This document shows positions 61,607 to 64,000 of a DNA stretch of 64,000 bases, piece after piece. A program made the position numbers and the translations under genes. Source of the DNA: Stercorarius parasiticus. Taxonomy: Eukaryota > Chordata > Aves > Charadriiformes > Stercorariidae. How positions within the stretch are numbered: position 1 is the first letter of the stretch; every line of letters begins with the position of its first letter. The notes under the pieces were generated by a model, which was not told the DNA's origin, did no database searches, and saw nothing but the letters and a program-made list of their open reading frames with translations. Location of the stretch: NCBI GenBank assembly GCA_013396915.1, contig VWZL01001298.1:790505-854504 (forward strand), in the 5' to 3' direction.

Positions 61607-64000
61607 TGAAACATGATCAGATAATTAAACATGTTTGTTCAAACTTTTTGGTTACTAAATGGGGAAATCTCTATATAATTTTTTCTCTGGTAAACTACTG
61701 TTTCAGCATTGCTGCTGACATAAAACAGTTCTGAAATTTCTATTTTCTAGTCTGTCAGATAAGTTGACTTGGAAACAAAATGAAGAATTGCCAAATGGTA
61801 AACGTGAAAGTAACTGCCCTTTTAAAATGCGTCTACTCCAAAAATTTTTTTTATTGTTTTATTTATTTTTATAGTTTGCTGCATTGAAAACTTAGAGCAT
61901 CCTAAAGTCAGTTCCATTAACAGAACTACACTGTAAAATATATTTATTGTGAAACTGTGCTGTCATTACAAAACAAAAATAAAGCAAAATACCTTTTACA
62001 TTTATATTGATCTCTGAAGAAAAATTACAATAGACCTGTTGAATTATTGATGAACAACAGTAGAAGTACATTGCATGTAGGAAATGAGTCTCATTCATAA
62101 ATTAAAGAGAACAGTTGGCATGAACTAGAACTGTAAGAGTTGTATTATATTGCCATCAAAATGAAATAACTTAGAGATAGGTAAATTCTGGAAAAATATA
62201 TCATAAAGAAAAAATTGTGGAGGCTATGTCAAGTTCATAGAATATACTTACAATCAATACGATTTGTATTGCTGTATCATGTAGAAATCCCAAAACGTAT
62301 ACTTCCATATTAAAAGAAAGAACCTGTATCACAAGGATTAGCATGTTCTTGTAGTGCTTACACATATGTATAAACATATCTAATATATCTATATCTCATA
62401 GTATAATACAGTAGAAGAATATACTTGTGCTAACATTACAGTAAACACTGGAAGATATCATCCTGTAATTTTTCCTTTACGTATTTCATGTGATATGTAG
62501 CTTATTTTCTTGACTCTCTCTGTGATCTGATCAAACTTTCCTTGCTAAACCTTTTTATTAGACAAAAAATAGAACTCAGTTTGTAGGTTTTTTCCCCAAA
62601 AATTTCCTGAATAAGATACTATTTGAGACCTGGAAAAGCTCAAGAAATACTGTCATAATAGGATTTCCTTTTGTGCTCACAGGAATGTCTTCATCTGAAT
62701 TCAGTGTGATCTGCTCATTTAATTAAAGCTAAGAATAAAGCTGGACTGGGCTCTTGAACCTTCTCTGCTATGTAAAATTCTGTGTATAATACATGGTTTT
62801 GTCAGAAAATATTTATTCACTCTCAAATCTAACCCCAACAAATCCATTGATTTGAGAATAATTATTCATATGTAAACAAGAGATTACATTTCAGATCTGG
62901 CAATCTGATTTCTCATCAGCTGTTATAGAAAACCAGTTTGGGTTGCAATTGGATCAGTACTCTTAGGCTTGTTCACTTCAGTGGTCCATTCATTATTCAT
63001 TATTAGTAACTACTAGTATTAACTATGAAAGTGATTTATTAACCACTTTATGCATATGCTTATTTCCACTGAATTCAATTAAATTTCAAGACCTCCTGGG
63101 TATGGTGGTATAAAAAAGTTTTATTGGCTCTAGTCTTGAATATAGACCTCTCTATGGTGAGAGGTTCTTTTGTGTTTTTAACTTGTAGGGAAGGAATTAC
63201 AATAGACGATGTAGCTGCATAATTTTTCTAATATTGTATGATTTAGTGTTTTCATAGACTATGCAATAACACCTCTGTGTACCATTCTATGTAGGTGCTA
63301 CTAAAATTCAAGAAATAGTTGCTTTGCGTTTCCGTCAGCCATATATTGTACTTTGTAAGTTTGAATTCTCTCCCCTTGTTTGCACTGGTCTATTTCATGA
63401 TGGATTTTTACCTAACAGTATCTCTTATCTCTCATTCCTGGCCTAGGTAAAGGTTTTCCTGATTATGTTCTTATGAAAAGTTTTCAAGAATCATGAGAAT
63501 TGGTGACGTACTTTTGCATTCCTTTATGTTGTGAACGTTAAGTGAGTTGAATCTCATGCACTCTCCTAATGCATCCTTTTACCTTACTTCCCTTTCCTTT
63601 GCTCCTATGCTAATCTATTAAATAAATTGCCCACATTGTGAAGTTAGGGGACATAAGATTGTTGGAGGAGAGTGCTCAGTATGGTTAGCAAGGTAGATGC
63701 ATGTAACAGGTGAATCAGTAAGAGACTGCTTTGCTTATTTGAGGAGTTGGATTTCCAAAGAAGTTGAAGGAACAGGGTCATGGGATTGCAAAAATGGCTC
63801 TATGACCTGGAATTATCTAGGAGTCTTATGAACACATCCACTCGTTTTTGTTGTGTGCCCCTGTGCAACAGTGATTGCTTGTATTAAGATGTACATAGGA
63901 GATTAAATTCCAAAAATTATCTTCATGATTGTTTTTACTTAGTATTTGGATTGGAGCTAAGCACTGACACATGGAACACAGTGTAGACTCAATGTCTCAA

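Larger units (their letters stand above)
55996..64000 (+). other. CNTLN: CNTLN intron (5' part), no further exon found
   Basis: Eight kilobases of AT-rich sequence to the window end. I looked for the next centlein coil (expected to continue KKLNLDL-like) and found no such frame with splice sites. Features seen are a poly-A run (57409-57422), a poly-C run (60783-60791) and a perfect 16-bp hairpin (61566-61606). The frames at 58946-59173 (-) and 59555-59770 (+) have no recognisable domain. Confidence 0.65.

Noticed and set aside
63299..63359. Possible exon after TATGTAG with a downstream GTAAGT (ATKIQEIVALRFRQPYIVL)
   Set aside because: The acceptor lacks a good pyrimidine tract and the peptide does not resemble centlein; splice-like motifs of this quality occur often by chance.
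1..64000. CRISPR arrays, tRNA/rRNA genes, operons or phage-like modules
   Set aside because: No regularly spaced direct repeats, cloverleaf-type sequences or dense gene packing were seen; the window is ordinary intron-rich avian DNA.

Overview
The window is genomic DNA from a vertebrate, almost certainly a bird. It is AT-rich and intron-dominated. Its repeats are CR1 non-LTR retrotransposons whose 3' ends carry the hallmark (ATTCTRTG)-type tail (6391-7760, 35082-35206, 36413-38012). There is also a GC-rich repeat that I recognise as an avian LTR-retrotransposon type. No bacterial-style genes, operons, CRISPR arrays or RNA genes were seen.

One protein-coding gene explains the coding signal: a middle section of centlein (CNTLN), on the + strand. 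Eleven exons (4322-4495, 8881-8982, 11928-12053, 16782-16903, 19762-19887, 41309-41409, 45886-45977, 48839-49359, 51944-52118, 55034-55127, 55772-55995) join with matching intron phases. They form a single open frame of 1857 nt (619 codons), which is somewhat under half of the roughly 1400-residue human protein. Assignment rests on my memory of the vertebrate centlein sequence: VKRSRSLSPKSS, LQMLQTNYRALKEQLKQWEE, VWNEL..FKRE, IKVMGNVFENFSKDGWEDVS. The gene's 5' exons lie before position 1 and its C-terminal exons after 64000. Centlein is a long coiled-coil centrosomal protein linking C-Nap1/CEP250 and CEP68 in centrosome cohesion, and it also binds microtubules. In chicken the human 9p block containing CNTLN is Z-linked, so Z linkage is a reasonable inference here.

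Layout: 1-4321 is intron. 4322-19887 holds five exons separated by 3-5 kb introns; the first of these introns carries an LTR-type fragment (about 5415-6133) and an antisense CR1 (6391-7760). 19888-41308 is a very long intron (21.4 kb) whose 3' part holds a cluster of TEs: a short antisense CR1 tail, an antisense CR1 interrupted by a sense CR1, and a very old sense CR1/L3-like LINE. 41309-55995 holds six more exons, including the 521-nt coiled-coil exon. 55996-64000 is intron.

Points that deserve a second look: (1) an ATG-less 102-nt exon at 8881-8982; (2) two in-frame splice donors 51 nt apart at 41359 and 41410, deciding whether a conserved 17-residue block is included; (3) a 180-nt, phase-compatible candidate cassette exon at 38063-38242, wedged between two LINEs; (4) oppositely oriented CR1 copies flanking exons 2-5 of the window, which could pair in the pre-mRNA; (5) a perfect 16-bp hairpin at 61566-61606 and a perfect 22-bp palindrome at 23029-23050. 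I found no convincing undescribed biological system; the novelty here is at the level of exon structure and transposon-derived sequence.
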